Source of the DNA: Planctomycetota bacterium
Lineage (GTDB): Bacteria > Planctomycetota > UBA1135
Length of the DNA: 64,000 nt
Direction: 5' to 3'
Assembly: GCA_030748415.1 (NCBI GenBank)
Contig: JASMMA010000001.1
Span: forward strand, 62,001 to 126,000
The notes under the pieces are model-generated. The model was not told the origin of the DNA. It searched no databases and was given only the letters and a program-made list of their open reading frames with translations. Positions 1 to 8,865 of this stretch are shown here, in pieces; positions within the stretch are counted from its first letter, which is position 1, and the number at the start of each line of letters is the position of its first letter. The position numbers and the translations under genes were made by a program.

Positions 1-2
1 AT

Positions 3-929
3 CACGATGCGATTGGTGCTCGTGTAATTCTTCAAGCTGGTGGAAAGACTTTCCGCAAAACCCTTTATGGGGGGGAAGGATACTTGGCGCAATCATCAAA
101 AAGGTTGCACTTTGGAATTGGAGAGGCAAAAACCGTTCAAAAATTGACGGTTCTGTGGCCGGATGGAACGACGGACTCATTCGAGAACATTCCTGCCGGC
201 TCTCGTCTGGGGATTGTCCAGGGCGAGGACCTTCCATTTATTTTGCCTGAGCGTCGTGCTCCTCGATTTGCTTCTGCGGAATCCAAAACCTTGCACCCAG
301 AAGGTGGCACCGTCCGCCGCGTTCCCCTTGGGGAGAAAATTCCTCTTTCCCCATGGGGGATCCCGCCTTGGAAGGGCAAAGCAAACCGCAAAGTTGAAAA
401 TTTAAGTGGGGGGCCTGTTCTCTTGAATATTTGGAGCACTACCTGCCGTGCATGCCTACTCGAACTCGAAGATTTTAAAGAAAATCAAGCACGAATTAAA
501 AAAAGCGGTTTGCGAATTGTCCCGCTTTGCGCAGATGAAGCCGACTCCCTTGAGCGTGCGAAATCATACCTAGAAGAGTTTGGTCTTCTCAGTGATGCTG
601 GCTGGGCAGACGACCAATTTAAATCTTCTCTGAAGGCTTTGCTCGATGTTTTATTAGGCCCAAATAGCGGAAGCCCCTTGCCCACTTCCTTGCTGTTGGA
701 TTCAAAAGGGCAGTTGGTTGCCATTTATCCGGGCCCGGTGGAAATGAGCCGCCTTCTCCAGGATGTTTCTCTGTTGAAAGAGATGGATTCAGGTAATCTG
801 CTGGATTCACTTCTCCTAGGAGGCAAACGAATTATCCGGAAGCCTCGTAACTGGAATGGACTTGCCGACGGTTTCCGAGACGCTGGCCTGAAGCGCCTGG
901 AAGATTATTACCGACGACTTTCGCAGTAG
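3..929 (+). CDS. ASPIC/UnbV domain protein fused to a thioredoxin-like domain (5' end missing)
   Basis: The gene enters from the left edge. The reading frame is open from base 3, well before the first start-like codon (TTG at 84), so the true start lies outside the window. The first ~75 visible residues match the ASPIC/UnbV module found at the end of CRTAC1/FG-GAP repeat proteins (HDAIGARV, then GGEGYLAQSSKRLHFGIG and VLWPDG). A thioredoxin/TlpA-like domain follows, with a beta strand VLLNIWS and a CxxC motif (CRAC) coded near base 450, which suggests extracytoplasmic redox or binding activity. Family knowledge: ASPIC/UnbV proteins are usually secreted and calcium-binding. The fusion to a redoxin is visible; its role is unknown. 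The 3' end overlaps the convergent glcF by 22 bases. Confidence 0.8.
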   Translation, partial: HDAIGARVILQAGGKTFRKTLYGGEGYLAQSSKRLHFGIGEAKTVQKLTVLWPDGTTDSFENIPAGSRLGIVQGEDLPFILPERRAPRFASAESKTLHPEGGTVRRVPLGEKIPLSPWGIPPWKGKANRKVENLSGGPVLLNIWSTTCRACLLELEDFKENQARIKKSGLRIVPLCADEADSLERAKSYLEEFGLLSDAGWADDQFKSSLKALLDVLLGPNSGSPLPTSLLLDSKGQLVAIYPGPVEMSRLLQDVSLLKEMDSGNLLDSLLLGGKRIIRKPRNWNGLADGFRDAGLKRLEDYYRRLSQ

Positions 930-2089
930 GATTCTGCGAGCAATGAAATCGGATGCTTTACGGGAAGCGGGTTTTTAGAATCACGACTCCCGGAGTCCAA
1001 GCGCATCTGGCAACCAGGATTGCTGGAAAGGATGATGTCCGCCTCCGCCGCTTGGATATGTTCCATTTTGCGACGAGTTACTTCATCTGAAATTTTTGGA
1101 CTCCTGATAAAGTTGATTCCTCCTGCACCACAACACAAGCCGGACTCTTTTAGTGGTAGCAAGTTGAGCTTCGGGATGGAAGCAAGGAGGGAAGGAACCT
1201 CATCGGTGCTCCCAAGGACATGCTGTAAGTGGCACGGGGGATCCCAAGCCACGCGAATTGGAAGGGGCTCTGGGGTTCCACGAAGCCCTCGCTGATGCAA
1301 GAAAAGGAGAGGCTCTTCAATGTTGGAAGAGTCACTGAGGTTTTCTTTTATGTGAGCGGCGCAACCGGCTGCCGGAATCAAAATGGCATCTAGGGGTTCT
1401 GGGAAGGCCGCCAAAGTAAGTTCAGCAAGGTGTCTAGCTTTTTCGCCCATTCCCGAATGTGCATGAATCGCGCCGCAGCAAACGGGTTGGGGAGGAGCCA
1501 CTACATCGAATCCCTGTTCCTGAAGTAGGGCAATCGTGTCTTTTAGGGTGGAGCCAAATAAACCTGGCTGAGTGCAACCCAAGTGAATGCCTACCTTTCC
1601 CCGAACGGCACCCTTTGCCGGCCATTGTTGGCCAGGTTTCGGATGAAAAGAAGTTGGGCGGGTAGGGATAGCCGAGAGCATTCCGCGAAGGGGCTGTGGG
1701 CTGAATTTTTCTAATACTGTCGCGATGTGTAAACCTCGCAATAAGCGCAAGCAGAGGGCAAGCAGGCGAACGATTATTCTTGAGGAGAAGGCGACCGAGA
1801 GAAAACCACGAAGAAATAGATTTGCTTGTCCCTCTCGCGATTGGCTCAGTAGGGAGCCGTACTCAACTCCAGAGGGGCAAGCGGTCTCGCAGGCACGACA
1901 AAGGAGGCAATCATCAAGGTGAATCTTGGTGTCACTAGGAGAAAGGCGTCCCTCTTCGTTGGCCCGCATGAGGAATAGCCGCCCTCGAGGGGATTTGGTT
2001 TCATTTCCTGTGACTCGGTAGGTTGGACATTTTTCGAGGCACAAACCACAGTGCATGCAGTCGCTCAAACTGGGGAGACTCGAACTCAT
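908..2089 (-). CDS. glcF: glycolate oxidase iron-sulfur subunit
   Basis: 393 residues. Two ferredoxin-type 4Fe-4S motifs lie at the N-terminus (CMHCGLCLEKCP, Cys 11-21, and CLLCRACETACP, Cys 61-71). Two CCG domains follow (VCCGAIHAHSG and GLCCGAGG), as in GlcF and LutA/HdrB-type proteins. GlcF passes electrons from the flavin subunits GlcD/GlcE, which oxidise glycolate to glyoxylate, to the membrane quinone pool. It is the last gene of a glcD-glcE-glcF run on the minus strand. Its start shares one base with the glcE stop (TAATG), so translation is probably coupled. Length is normal for the family. D-lactate is an alternative substrate for such complexes. Confidence 0.93.
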   Translation of the reverse strand: MSSSLPSLSDCMHCGLCLEKCPTYRVTGNETKSPRGRLFLMRANEEGRLSPSDTKIHLDDCLLCRACETACPSGVEYGSLLSQSREGQANLFLRGFLSVAFSSRIIVRLLALCLRLLRGLHIATVLEKFSPQPLRGMLSAIPTRPTSFHPKPGQQWPAKGAVRGKVGIHLGCTQPGLFGSTLKDTIALLQEQGFDVVAPPQPVCCGAIHAHSGMGEKARHLAELTLAAFPEPLDAILIPAAGCAAHIKENLSDSSNIEEPLLFLHQRGLRGTPEPLPIRVAWDPPCHLQHVLGSTDEVPSLLASIPKLNLLPLKESGLCCGAGGINFIRSPKISDEVTRRKMEHIQAAEADIILSSNPGCQMRLDSGSRDSKNPLPVKHPISLLAESYCESRR

Positions 2090-3036
2090 TAGCTAATGCG
2101 TCCTCCAAATGGAGAGCAGTTCGGGGCGCAAGCTTCCTGGATTTTTTGAAGCCAAGGGGAGAGCTCTTGTCGAGGAAAGGCTGTTGCCCTCAAGGGAACA
2201 TTTAGAGAGGCGGCGCCTTGGATTTTGCCGAGAAAATCAACCGGGCCTGCGGTGGAATTTAAATCGCAGACGCGCGCAGAGTGATAGCGGAAGGGAGATG
2301 TTTCGAAGTTCTTTAGCGTTGAAGAGAGTTCTTGTTGAGCGAGGGCCTCGTTGCAGGAGTGAGATTTCATTTCTGGAGTAAATGAAGCTTCATCAGCGCG
2401 AAAGCAAATTTTGGAATTGGAACTCGCTTGAAACAAATAGTCCAAGTTCTGGGTGGAATCGAATGGAGTAGGTTCCTCTGGGCTTAAAAGACCCCATTGA
2501 GGGTGTCGCGAGATGGGTTTCAGTCGAAGGCACAGGGATAAGCAAATAGCCAATCGGCCTTGCGAACCAAGAAGAAGTCGGGTTGTGTCATAGCCTGCAA
2601 CATTTTTGACCACTTGCCCGCCACTTTTTACGAGAGTTCCATCAGCCAGCATCCACTCAGCTCCCAACACTTGGTCTCGTGGAGGACCGTGTAAAGATGT
2701 CGCGAGGCTTAGTTCGCCGGCTAAAAACAACCCCCCCAATGTTCCGTTTGTCGCACATGGAGAAACAACTCCAAGCTCTAGGCCGAACTTTTTTGATTCG
2801 GCGTTCAGGGCAGCAGCGGAAACACCTGATTCAACAACACATGTTTGCTCTGAAGGGTTCAAGTCCAGGATTTGGTTCATTCCTGAAAGAGAAAGGAGGT
2901 GATTTGGAGAGGAAAGTGAGGAGTGTCTTTCTAATCGGGTCCCGTTCCCGATGGGCAACACGCCTTCCTGCATCAAAGATGAATCCGAGACGACTTCCTG
3001 GATTTCTTCAATCGAGCTTGCATTGAATAGGGTCAC
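2089..3036 (-). CDS. glcE: glycolate oxidase FAD-binding subunit
   Basis: 315 residues, slightly shorter than typical GlcE (~350). It shows the PCMH-type FAD-binding fold: a GNGTRLE phosphate loop near residue 30, CATNGTLGGLF near 115, and VKNVAGYDTTRLLLGS near 165. GlcE is the second flavin subunit of the GlcDEF complex, at the cytoplasmic face of the membrane. It starts inside the glcD stop (4-base ATGA overlap) and ends one base into glcF. Position and motifs together make the assignment firm. The C-terminal part is less conserved. Confidence 0.9.
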   Translation of the reverse strand: MTLFNASSIEEIQEVVSDSSLMQEGVLPIGNGTRLERHSSLSSPNHLLSLSGMNQILDLNPSEQTCVVESGVSAAALNAESKKFGLELGVVSPCATNGTLGGLFLAGELSLATSLHGPPRDQVLGAEWMLADGTLVKSGGQVVKNVAGYDTTRLLLGSQGRLAICLSLCLRLKPISRHPQWGLLSPEEPTPFDSTQNLDYLFQASSNSKICFRADEASFTPEMKSHSCNEALAQQELSSTLKNFETSPFRYHSARVCDLNSTAGPVDFLGKIQGAASLNVPLRATAFPRQELSPWLQKIQEACAPNCSPFGGRIS

Positions 3037-4469
3037 TGAGATTCACCCCCTCCACGGTGCCGATGAAATGCTTCGGCGCATGCCTTTCCAAGGGGTAACC
3101 CTTTTCCGGGGTTCAGTTGGTCGTTGGGGTTAAAAACACCGCGCATCCTTTCCATGAAAGAGAGGGTGGATTTGTCAAACTGTAAATCCAACAAAGCTTC
3201 TTTCTCTAAACCAATTCCATGTTCTCCTGTAAGCGAACCTCCGAGCTTCAGGCACCGTTTAAGAATTTTTGCACCAGCCTCTTCGACAATCTTTGCCTGC
3301 TTCGGGCAACGGGCATCGTAAGAGAAGTGAGGATGGATATTTCCATCTCCCGCGTGGAACAAGTTTGCGACGGGGAGCCCAGTTTCGCTTTGAACACTCT
3401 GAACAAAGGCCATAATTTCTGCAAGTTTTGAACGGGGAACAACGCCGTCCATAACATAACTATCAGGTGCAAGACGACCCAATGCCCCTCCAGCACCTTT
3501 TCGCCCTTTCCAAAGAGCAGCCTGCTCAAGAGCAGATAGAGCTTCTTCGAAAGAAATAGGGCCTCTTTTTTTAAGGGTCCGCTCAATAGAGACAGCGTCG
3601 CGTTCTAAAACGCCGGGGTGACCTTCCAGCTCCAACAAAAGAACTGCCGCAGCGTTCTTGGGGAGGCCACATCGATAGACAGAATCTTCAACGGCGTGAA
3701 TTGCTTGTTGGTCCATGACCTCCATGGCTGCTGGTTGCAACCCCTCTGCCACAATCTCTGAAACTGTGTCACAGGCATCGTTCATGGATGAGTAAGCGGC
3801 GAGCCAGGTCCGAGTTCCCAAAGGAAGAGGGACCAGCCGAAGGCCAAGCTTACTGGCAATTGCAACAGAGCCTTCGGAGCCAAGGAAGAATCCTCGAAGA
3901 TCTAGGGCATCATCAGCGCTATTTTGAGTGCCCCATGTTTCAATATCTCCGTTGGGAAGGATGACCTCAACAAATAGAACATGCTGAGTGGTCATTCCGT
4001 GCAGGAAACAATGGGGGCCGCCAGAATTTTCAGCAGCATTCCCGCCGACGGTACAGACTCTTTGGCTAGCAGGATCTGGAGCAAACTGAAGCCCGTACTT
4101 TTTTACACTTCTCGACAAGGAGGCATTGATTACTCCAGGCTCCACCAAAGCCCAAGATTCTTCGGGATGAACTTCTAGGACTTTATTTAGCCGGGTTAAG
4201 GCCAAAACCACGCCACCAGGCGGGACCAAGGCACCTCCGGATAGCCCAGTGCCCGCACCTCTTGCTGCAAAGGGAACTTTGGATTCGTGCAGTATCTGCA
4301 CGCAGCGAATCAGTTCCTCCTGGTTTCCAGGAAGAGCGACACAAAGTGGCTTTGCTCGAAAAAGAGTAAGGGCGTCTGATTCGTAAGCATAGAGAGAAGC
4401 GAGGTCTTCAAGGAGATAATCAGGGCCGCATATTTCCCGAAGCTTAGAAATTAAGTCAGAGGGAGTCAT
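3033..4469 (-). CDS. glcD: glycolate oxidase subunit, FAD-linked
   Basis: About 478 residues from the start chosen here. This ATG overlaps the previous stop as ATGA. An ATG 33 bases further upstream would add 11 residues and run deeper into the neighbour. Motifs of the FAD-linked oxidase family are clear: ARGAGTGLSGGA, CTVGGNAAENSGG, and a C-terminal NLFHAGDGNIHPHFSYD metal/substrate segment followed by GGSLTGEHGIG. It oxidises glycolate (or a related 2-hydroxy acid) to the 2-oxo acid. Glycolate use could reflect uptake of algal exudate or phosphoglycolate salvage; this is inference. Confidence 0.93.
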   Translation of the reverse strand: MTPSDLISKLREICGPDYLLEDLASLYAYESDALTLFRAKPLCVALPGNQEELIRCVQILHESKVPFAARGAGTGLSGGALVPPGGVVLALTRLNKVLEVHPEESWALVEPGVINASLSRSVKKYGLQFAPDPASQRVCTVGGNAAENSGGPHCFLHGMTTQHVLFVEVILPNGDIETWGTQNSADDALDLRGFFLGSEGSVAIASKLGLRLVPLPLGTRTWLAAYSSMNDACDTVSEIVAEGLQPAAMEVMDQQAIHAVEDSVYRCGLPKNAAAVLLLELEGHPGVLERDAVSIERTLKKRGPISFEEALSALEQAALWKGRKGAGGALGRLAPDSYVMDGVVPRSKLAEIMAFVQSVQSETGLPVANLFHAGDGNIHPHFSYDARCPKQAKIVEEAGAKILKRCLKLGGSLTGEHGIGLEKEALLDLQFDKSTLSFMERMRGVFNPNDQLNPGKGLPLGKACAEAFHRHRGGGESQ

Positions 4470-5278
4470 GATTCGGAACGATCGCCGAACTTTGGAATCC
4501 ACCGAGGAGTTCGCGCTTTATAGTCCAAGTAGGCAGTTCCAAATGTGATTTCCGAATCCCGTTCTTCATAGGGAGCGCAAAGTAAAATCCAAATGGCCGT
4601 TCCGATGCCCAGAAGCAACCTGTCTGCGGTAACTTCAGGCATACCCAAAAGGAAAAGAAGAAAACCAGCGTTGATGGGTTGCCTTAGCCAACAATAAGGG
4701 GGCAGAGCGACAAACTCTTGACTCGGGGCATGCTGGCCTTTTTCTAGTGCGCGAAGTTGGGGCAAACCCAAAAGTTGTGTCCCGCCTACAACGAGGGCGG
4801 CCCATGTTGCAAGGAGTAGCCCGGTAGTTTGAATAAGGCGAGACAAGATGAGAAGTCCATCGTTGTAATCCCAAAGAATTGGGCCCGTTGTTTTCCATGA
4901 GAAAACTAATACACATAGAGTTACACCAGAAATAAAAACATAAACGGGACGCTCGGCATCGGGACCAAAGGGACGATTAAGAAAACGACGCCCAAATCCT
5001 CGAGCCAAAAGTGAGTGGGGTAAAAAGAAGAGAAGGAGAAGGAGGAAATTAAGACCCAAGGCGGACCAGGATATGGGAGTTCCATCTAGAGATGGTGCCT
5101 CGATGCAGATTCTCAGCCACCCAAGCACGCCTACAACCGAAAGAATTGGGCCCAATAGGAGCCATGCAGCTAGGCCTGGCCGTGAAAGGTTGACTGGTTC
5201 AAAAGGCTCTTCCAGCTCGCTTTCAGGTCGAACTGGCTGAACTCGGCGAGATTTTTTATTAGATTGGGGGGTGGCCAT
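4466..5278 (-). CDS. integral membrane protein of the isoprenylcysteine carboxyl methyltransferase/NnrU-like superfamily
   Basis: About 270 residues from ATG 5278 (MATPQSNKK). That start overlaps the preceding ferredoxin gene by 20 bases; a longer reading frame to 5401 is unlikely. The N-terminal tail is basic and polar, then five to six hydrophobic segments follow. The C-terminal block resembles ICMT, NnrU and MddA-type methyltransferases: a PYCWLRQPINAGF segment in the place of the usual Y-x-RHP-xYxG motif, then a helix, then PYEERDSEITFG..YLDYKART. The usual His of the RHP motif reads Gln here (RQP), so activity is uncertain. It lies between a polyferredoxin gene and glcD, with overlaps at both ends. 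Confidence 0.65.
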   Translation of the reverse strand: MATPQSNKKSRRVQPVRPESELEEPFEPVNLSRPGLAAWLLLGPILSVVGVLGWLRICIEAPSLDGTPISWSALGLNFLLLLLFFLPHSLLARGFGRRFLNRPFGPDAERPVYVFISGVTLCVLVFSWKTTGPILWDYNDGLLILSRLIQTTGLLLATWAALVVGGTQLLGLPQLRALEKGQHAPSQEFVALPPYCWLRQPINAGFLLFLLGMPEVTADRLLLGIGTAIWILLCAPYEERDSEITFGTAYLDYKARTPRWIPKFGDRSES

Positions 5279-5882
5279 CGGTGAGTGGTGGCGGTTGTGG
5301 CGGGGCAATCCGGATTGCACGTGGTTCGGTGGGGCATCTTTCTTCACAAATGCCGCAACCTGTGCAAGGTTCCTCGACAACTTCAGGGCGCCCACGCTCA
5401 TTGAGGCGGATAGCCTTGGGTGTTACGGGACAAATGTTGTAACAGGTTACGCAGAATGTTCCATTGAATGCAAAGCAGGTGCTCTCGTCCAGAACGGCAA
5501 GCCCCATGGCGATTTTCTCAGGACTCTCAATTGGGCGGAGGGCACCAGTGTCACAAACATGAGTGCAGGAAACATCGAGACAAGAAGCGCATGCCCTGAG
5601 GCTTGGGACAATGACAGGCGTTTTTGCATCTGGAAAGGAATCAGGCACCTGAACAATGGCATCACAAGGGCATGCGTCGATGCAAGCAGTGCAGGATTCT
5701 GGCGTGCAGGAAGCTAAAAAATCGGATTCGGGAAGGGCACCTGGTGGCCGAATTCTTCGATTCTGGTCAACGGTTTTATGGCCCCTAAATTCCCTCGAAG
5801 CATCAGCAGTTTCAGCGAGGGCTCGAACAAAGGCGCGCATGCCTTCGCGAAAAAACCCTCGCCTGCCAATTTCGTCGGTCAC
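5259..5882 (-). CDS. NapF/NapG-like polyferredoxin with four 4Fe-4S clusters
   Basis: 207 residues rich in cysteine. Four cluster motifs can be seen: CTPESCTACIDACP near residue 60, CASCLDVSCTHVC near 100, CFAFNGTFCVTCYNICP near 137, and CTGCGICEERCP near 173. The start reads MTDEIGRRGFFREG. This resembles NapF/NapG starts, but no hydrophobic Tat signal core follows, so export is doubtful. It probably relays electrons for a membrane dehydrogenase. It overlaps the P5C dehydrogenase stop by 4 bases (ATGA) and the next gene by 20, so it belongs to the same transcript as glcDEF. The partner enzyme is not certain. Confidence 0.8.
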   Translation of the reverse strand: MTDEIGRRGFFREGMRAFVRALAETADASREFRGHKTVDQNRRIRPPGALPESDFLASCTPESCTACIDACPCDAIVQVPDSFPDAKTPVIVPSLRACASCLDVSCTHVCDTGALRPIESPEKIAMGLAVLDESTCFAFNGTFCVTCYNICPVTPKAIRLNERGRPEVVEEPCTGCGICEERCPTEPRAIRIAPPQPPPLTDGHPPI

Positions 5883-7450
5883 TTGGAACGAGAAACCATT
5901 TTGCCTTGGAGGAACAGCAAGAGGTAATCTCTACCACCAGCTTTAGAGTCCGTTCCAGACATGTTGAATCCACCAAAGGGATGGGCACCTACAAGAGCTC
6001 CGGTGCATTTCCGATTGATGTACAGATTGCCGCAGTGGAGATCCCGTCTGGCAATGGCAATTTTTTCCTCGTCCTTACCCCAGTAGGCGCCGGTGAGGCC
6101 AAAGATGGTGTCATTGGCAGCTTCAATCCCTTCCTCGAAGGAAGAAACTTTGTGAACGGCGAGAACGGGTGCGAATAGTTCCTCTTTCCAGATGGTGTCG
6201 CCGCGCTTGACCCCAGTGAAAACAGTGGGTTGCAGGTACCATCCTTCGCCTTCTCCAACTTCGCCACCGGCAATGAGAGTATTGCCGTCTTTTTTGGCGG
6301 CTTCAATTCCGTCAAGGGCAGTTTGACGGGCAGATTCGTTGACCATCGCCGCAAGGTAGTTGGTAGGAGAACTTGGGTGACCTGAAACCGTTGCTTCAAC
6401 CAATGGCAGGAATTTCTCCATGAACTCATCATGTATTTTTTCGTGGAGAATCAAGCGAGAACATGCAGAACACTTTTGTCCTTGGTAGCCAAAGGCAGCT
6501 GAGTGAGTATCAGTAACGGCTTTGTCGATGTCGGCGTCTTCGTCCAGGAACATGAAATCTTTTCCGCCCATTTCTGCAACAACCCGTTTGAGCCAGACTT
6601 GGCCCTCAACTACTTTTCCGGCTTTCTCGTAAATCCCCATGCCAACTTCAGCAGACCCTGTGAAGGAAATGAAACGAGTGAGGGCATGTTCAACAATGGC
6701 ATTGCCCACTTCGGAACCAGAGCCGGGGACAAACTGAAGAACGCCAGCTGGGAGACCAATCTCTTTCATCAGATCCACAAACATGGAAGCAATTCCCGGA
6801 GTGTCAGAAGATGGTTTCAGAACAACAGTGTTCCCAGTAACCAAGGCAGCACAAGTCATGCCTACAAGGATGGCAAGAGGAAAGTTCCAGGGTGGAATGA
6901 CTGCACCAACCCCAAGCGGGATGTAAATCAATTCATTGTCTTCGCCAGCGCAAGGGACAATGGGCTGTTTGCCACCGTAGCGCAATGCTTCTCTGGCGTA
7001 GAACTCTAAAAAGTCAATTGCCTCAGCGGTGTCGCCGTCGGCTTCAGCCCAGTTTTTGCCGGCTTCATAAACCATCATTGCTGAGAACTCATGCTTCCGA
7101 AGGCGCATAATCTCTGCAGCTTTGAAAAGGTATTCAGCACGTTCTTCGCAAGAGCGTTGGGACCATTCCCCAAAAGCTTTGTGTGCGCCTGCAATCGCCG
7201 TGAGTGCATCTTCCCGACTTGCTTTTGCAGAATTTGCAACGGCGCGGGAAGTTAAGGATGGATCAAGGGATTCAAAAGTTCCAGAGCCACCTTCTTTTTC
7301 TTCACCATCAATCCAAAGGCGAACCACAACTGGAAAGGAGGCCTCAACCTTTTTGAGGGCTTCTTCAAAGGCAGATGAATTCTCTTCTTTGGAAAAGTCT
7401 GTGAAGGCTTCGTTTTTGAAAGTTGTTATTTCGTGGGAGCTTGTGAGCAT
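5879..7450 (-). CDS. pruA: L-glutamate gamma-semialdehyde (1-pyrroline-5-carboxylate) dehydrogenase
   Basis: 523 residues, the usual length of stand-alone P5C dehydrogenase (PruA/RocA type). It oxidises glutamate semialdehyde to glutamate with NAD+, the second step of proline breakdown. ALDH motifs are all present: the IPPWNFPLA substrate region (185-193), TGSAEVG (264-270), catalytic Glu293 in VAEMGGKD, nucleophile Cys327 in GQKCSACSR, and the terminal PFGGFNMSGTDSKAGG typical of P5CDH. No proline dehydrogenase is seen in the window. The 5' end overlaps trmFO by 25 bases and the stop overlaps the polyferredoxin start by 4. Confidence 0.92.
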   Translation of the reverse strand: MLTSSHEITTFKNEAFTDFSKEENSSAFEEALKKVEASFPVVVRLWIDGEEKEGGSGTFESLDPSLTSRAVANSAKASREDALTAIAGAHKAFGEWSQRSCEERAEYLFKAAEIMRLRKHEFSAMMVYEAGKNWAEADGDTAEAIDFLEFYAREALRYGGKQPIVPCAGEDNELIYIPLGVGAVIPPWNFPLAILVGMTCAALVTGNTVVLKPSSDTPGIASMFVDLMKEIGLPAGVLQFVPGSGSEVGNAIVEHALTRFISFTGSAEVGMGIYEKAGKVVEGQVWLKRVVAEMGGKDFMFLDEDADIDKAVTDTHSAAFGYQGQKCSACSRLILHEKIHDEFMEKFLPLVEATVSGHPSSPTNYLAAMVNESARQTALDGIEAAKKDGNTLIAGGEVGEGEGWYLQPTVFTGVKRGDTIWKEELFAPVLAVHKVSSFEEGIEAANDTIFGLTGAYWGKDEEKIAIARRDLHCGNLYINRKCTGALVGAHPFGGFNMSGTDSKAGGRDYLLLFLQGKMVSRSK

Positions 7451-8847
7451 GATTTCTCAGGGTGTCGTTCGGGATGGGGAAGAGGGTTAGCCAGCAAGTG
7501 CGAGGCCAGGGCGCTTTGGGAGCGTTGAGCGCGAACTTTACGGCGCTCATTTTTGCGTATCCCTCGCGGAAGGGGAGGAAGAATTCCAAATTCTGCCTTC
7601 ATGGGCTGAAATCCCTTAGCCGGGGCTTCGGAAATGTGCAGTGCCAGGGCGCCTAGAAGGGTTTCAGGGGGGAGGGTTTCAAGGGGTTCGCCGAGGGCTT
7701 TTCGGATGGCATTTCGGCCTGCAAGGAGCCCAGAACCGATATTGCCCAGATATCCTTCTATGCCCGAGAGTTGGCCGGCAATAAAGAGGCCAGGGCGAGT
7801 TTTCCATTCAAGGGAGCTCGTAAGGAGTTTTGGCGAGCAAATGAAGGTGTTTCGGTGCATGGAACCGAGGCGGACGAATTCGGCATTTTTCATGCCGGGG
7901 AGGGCGTGTAGAAGTGCTTCCTGTTCCCCGTAACGGAGGTTGGTTTGGAAGCCCACCAAATTCCAGAGGGTGCCTTCTTTGTTTTCCGCTCGAAGTTGCA
8001 CAACGGCATAGGGGCGTTTTCCCGTTTTTGGAACAAACAAACCAACAGGTCGAAGAGGGCCATAGCGGAGGGAATCACGACCCCGACTGGCCAAGATTTC
8101 GACAGGAAGACATCTTTCGAAAAAGGATTCTGCTCGGGGATCTTGCTCTTCAAATTCTTTTAGCTCATGTTTCTCAGCTGTCAAAAGGCCATCGAGGAGG
8201 TTTTCGTAGTCATCTTTATCCAATGGGATGTTTAAGTAATCGCCGCTAATCCCATCTTCTTCCTTTGCTTGCCAGCGAGAAGCGCGAAAAATGACTTCCA
8301 AATCTAAACTATCCCCCGTGACCACTGGTGCGATTGCGTCAAAGAATGAAAGATTCTCAGTTCCGGCCCATGACTGAATGGAATGAGCCATGGATTCGGA
8401 AGTCAGAGGACCGGTTGCGAGGACAATAATGGAGTCCTCTGGAATCTTGTTGACCTCTTCACGAATAATCTGGATGCGAGGGTGCTCTTCCAAGTGCTTT
8501 GTGACGGCCTTCCCAAAGGCATCCCGATCCACAGCGAGAGCTTGACCTGCTGGAACCGAGGCTTTTTGCGCTTCTAGGAGGAGCATCGAGTCCATGGAGG
8601 CCAACTCAGTTTGAAGAACACCTGCCGCCCGATCGGGAAGAGTCGAACCCAATGAATTGGAACAAACAAGTTCGGCACAGTGGTCACTTTGGTGGGCAGG
8701 AGTGGGCTGGTGAGGGCGCATCTCGTACAAACGCACATCCAGGCCGGCCTCGGCGATTTGCCAAGCGGCTTCTGAGCCAGCGAGGCCAGCTCCGATTACG
8801 GGGATAGAGTCCAAAGGGGAGAATAGAATACCCTTCCCCGGAGGCAT
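7426..8847 (-). CDS. trmFO: methylenetetrahydrofolate-tRNA-(uracil-5-)-methyltransferase
   Basis: 473 residues. TrmFO makes m5U54 in the tRNA T-loop using methylene-THF and FADH2. The FAD-binding glycine motif GAGLAGSEAA starts at residue 19. The diagnostic AELVCSNSLGS follows, with Cys62, the residue that holds the folate-derived carbon or uracil adduct in known enzymes, then FFERCLPVEILASRG and the GQLSGIEGY segment near the end. ATG 8847 is taken as the start, but a TTG eleven codons downstream would place the glycine motif nearer the N-terminus, as is usual. It is divergent from the DUF4139 gene with only 18 bases between, so its promoter must lie inside that gene. Confidence 0.93.
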   Translation of the reverse strand: MPPGKGILFSPLDSIPVIGAGLAGSEAAWQIAEAGLDVRLYEMRPHQPTPAHQSDHCAELVCSNSLGSTLPDRAAGVLQTELASMDSMLLLEAQKASVPAGQALAVDRDAFGKAVTKHLEEHPRIQIIREEVNKIPEDSIIVLATGPLTSESMAHSIQSWAGTENLSFFDAIAPVVTGDSLDLEVIFRASRWQAKEEDGISGDYLNIPLDKDDYENLLDGLLTAEKHELKEFEEQDPRAESFFERCLPVEILASRGRDSLRYGPLRPVGLFVPKTGKRPYAVVQLRAENKEGTLWNLVGFQTNLRYGEQEALLHALPGMKNAEFVRLGSMHRNTFICSPKLLTSSLEWKTRPGLFIAGQLSGIEGYLGNIGSGLLAGRNAIRKALGEPLETLPPETLLGALALHISEAPAKGFQPMKAEFGILPPLPRGIRKNERRKVRAQRSQSALASHLLANPLPHPERHPEKSCSQAPTK

Positions 8848-8865
8848 TCAGCCCCGTGTAAAGCC

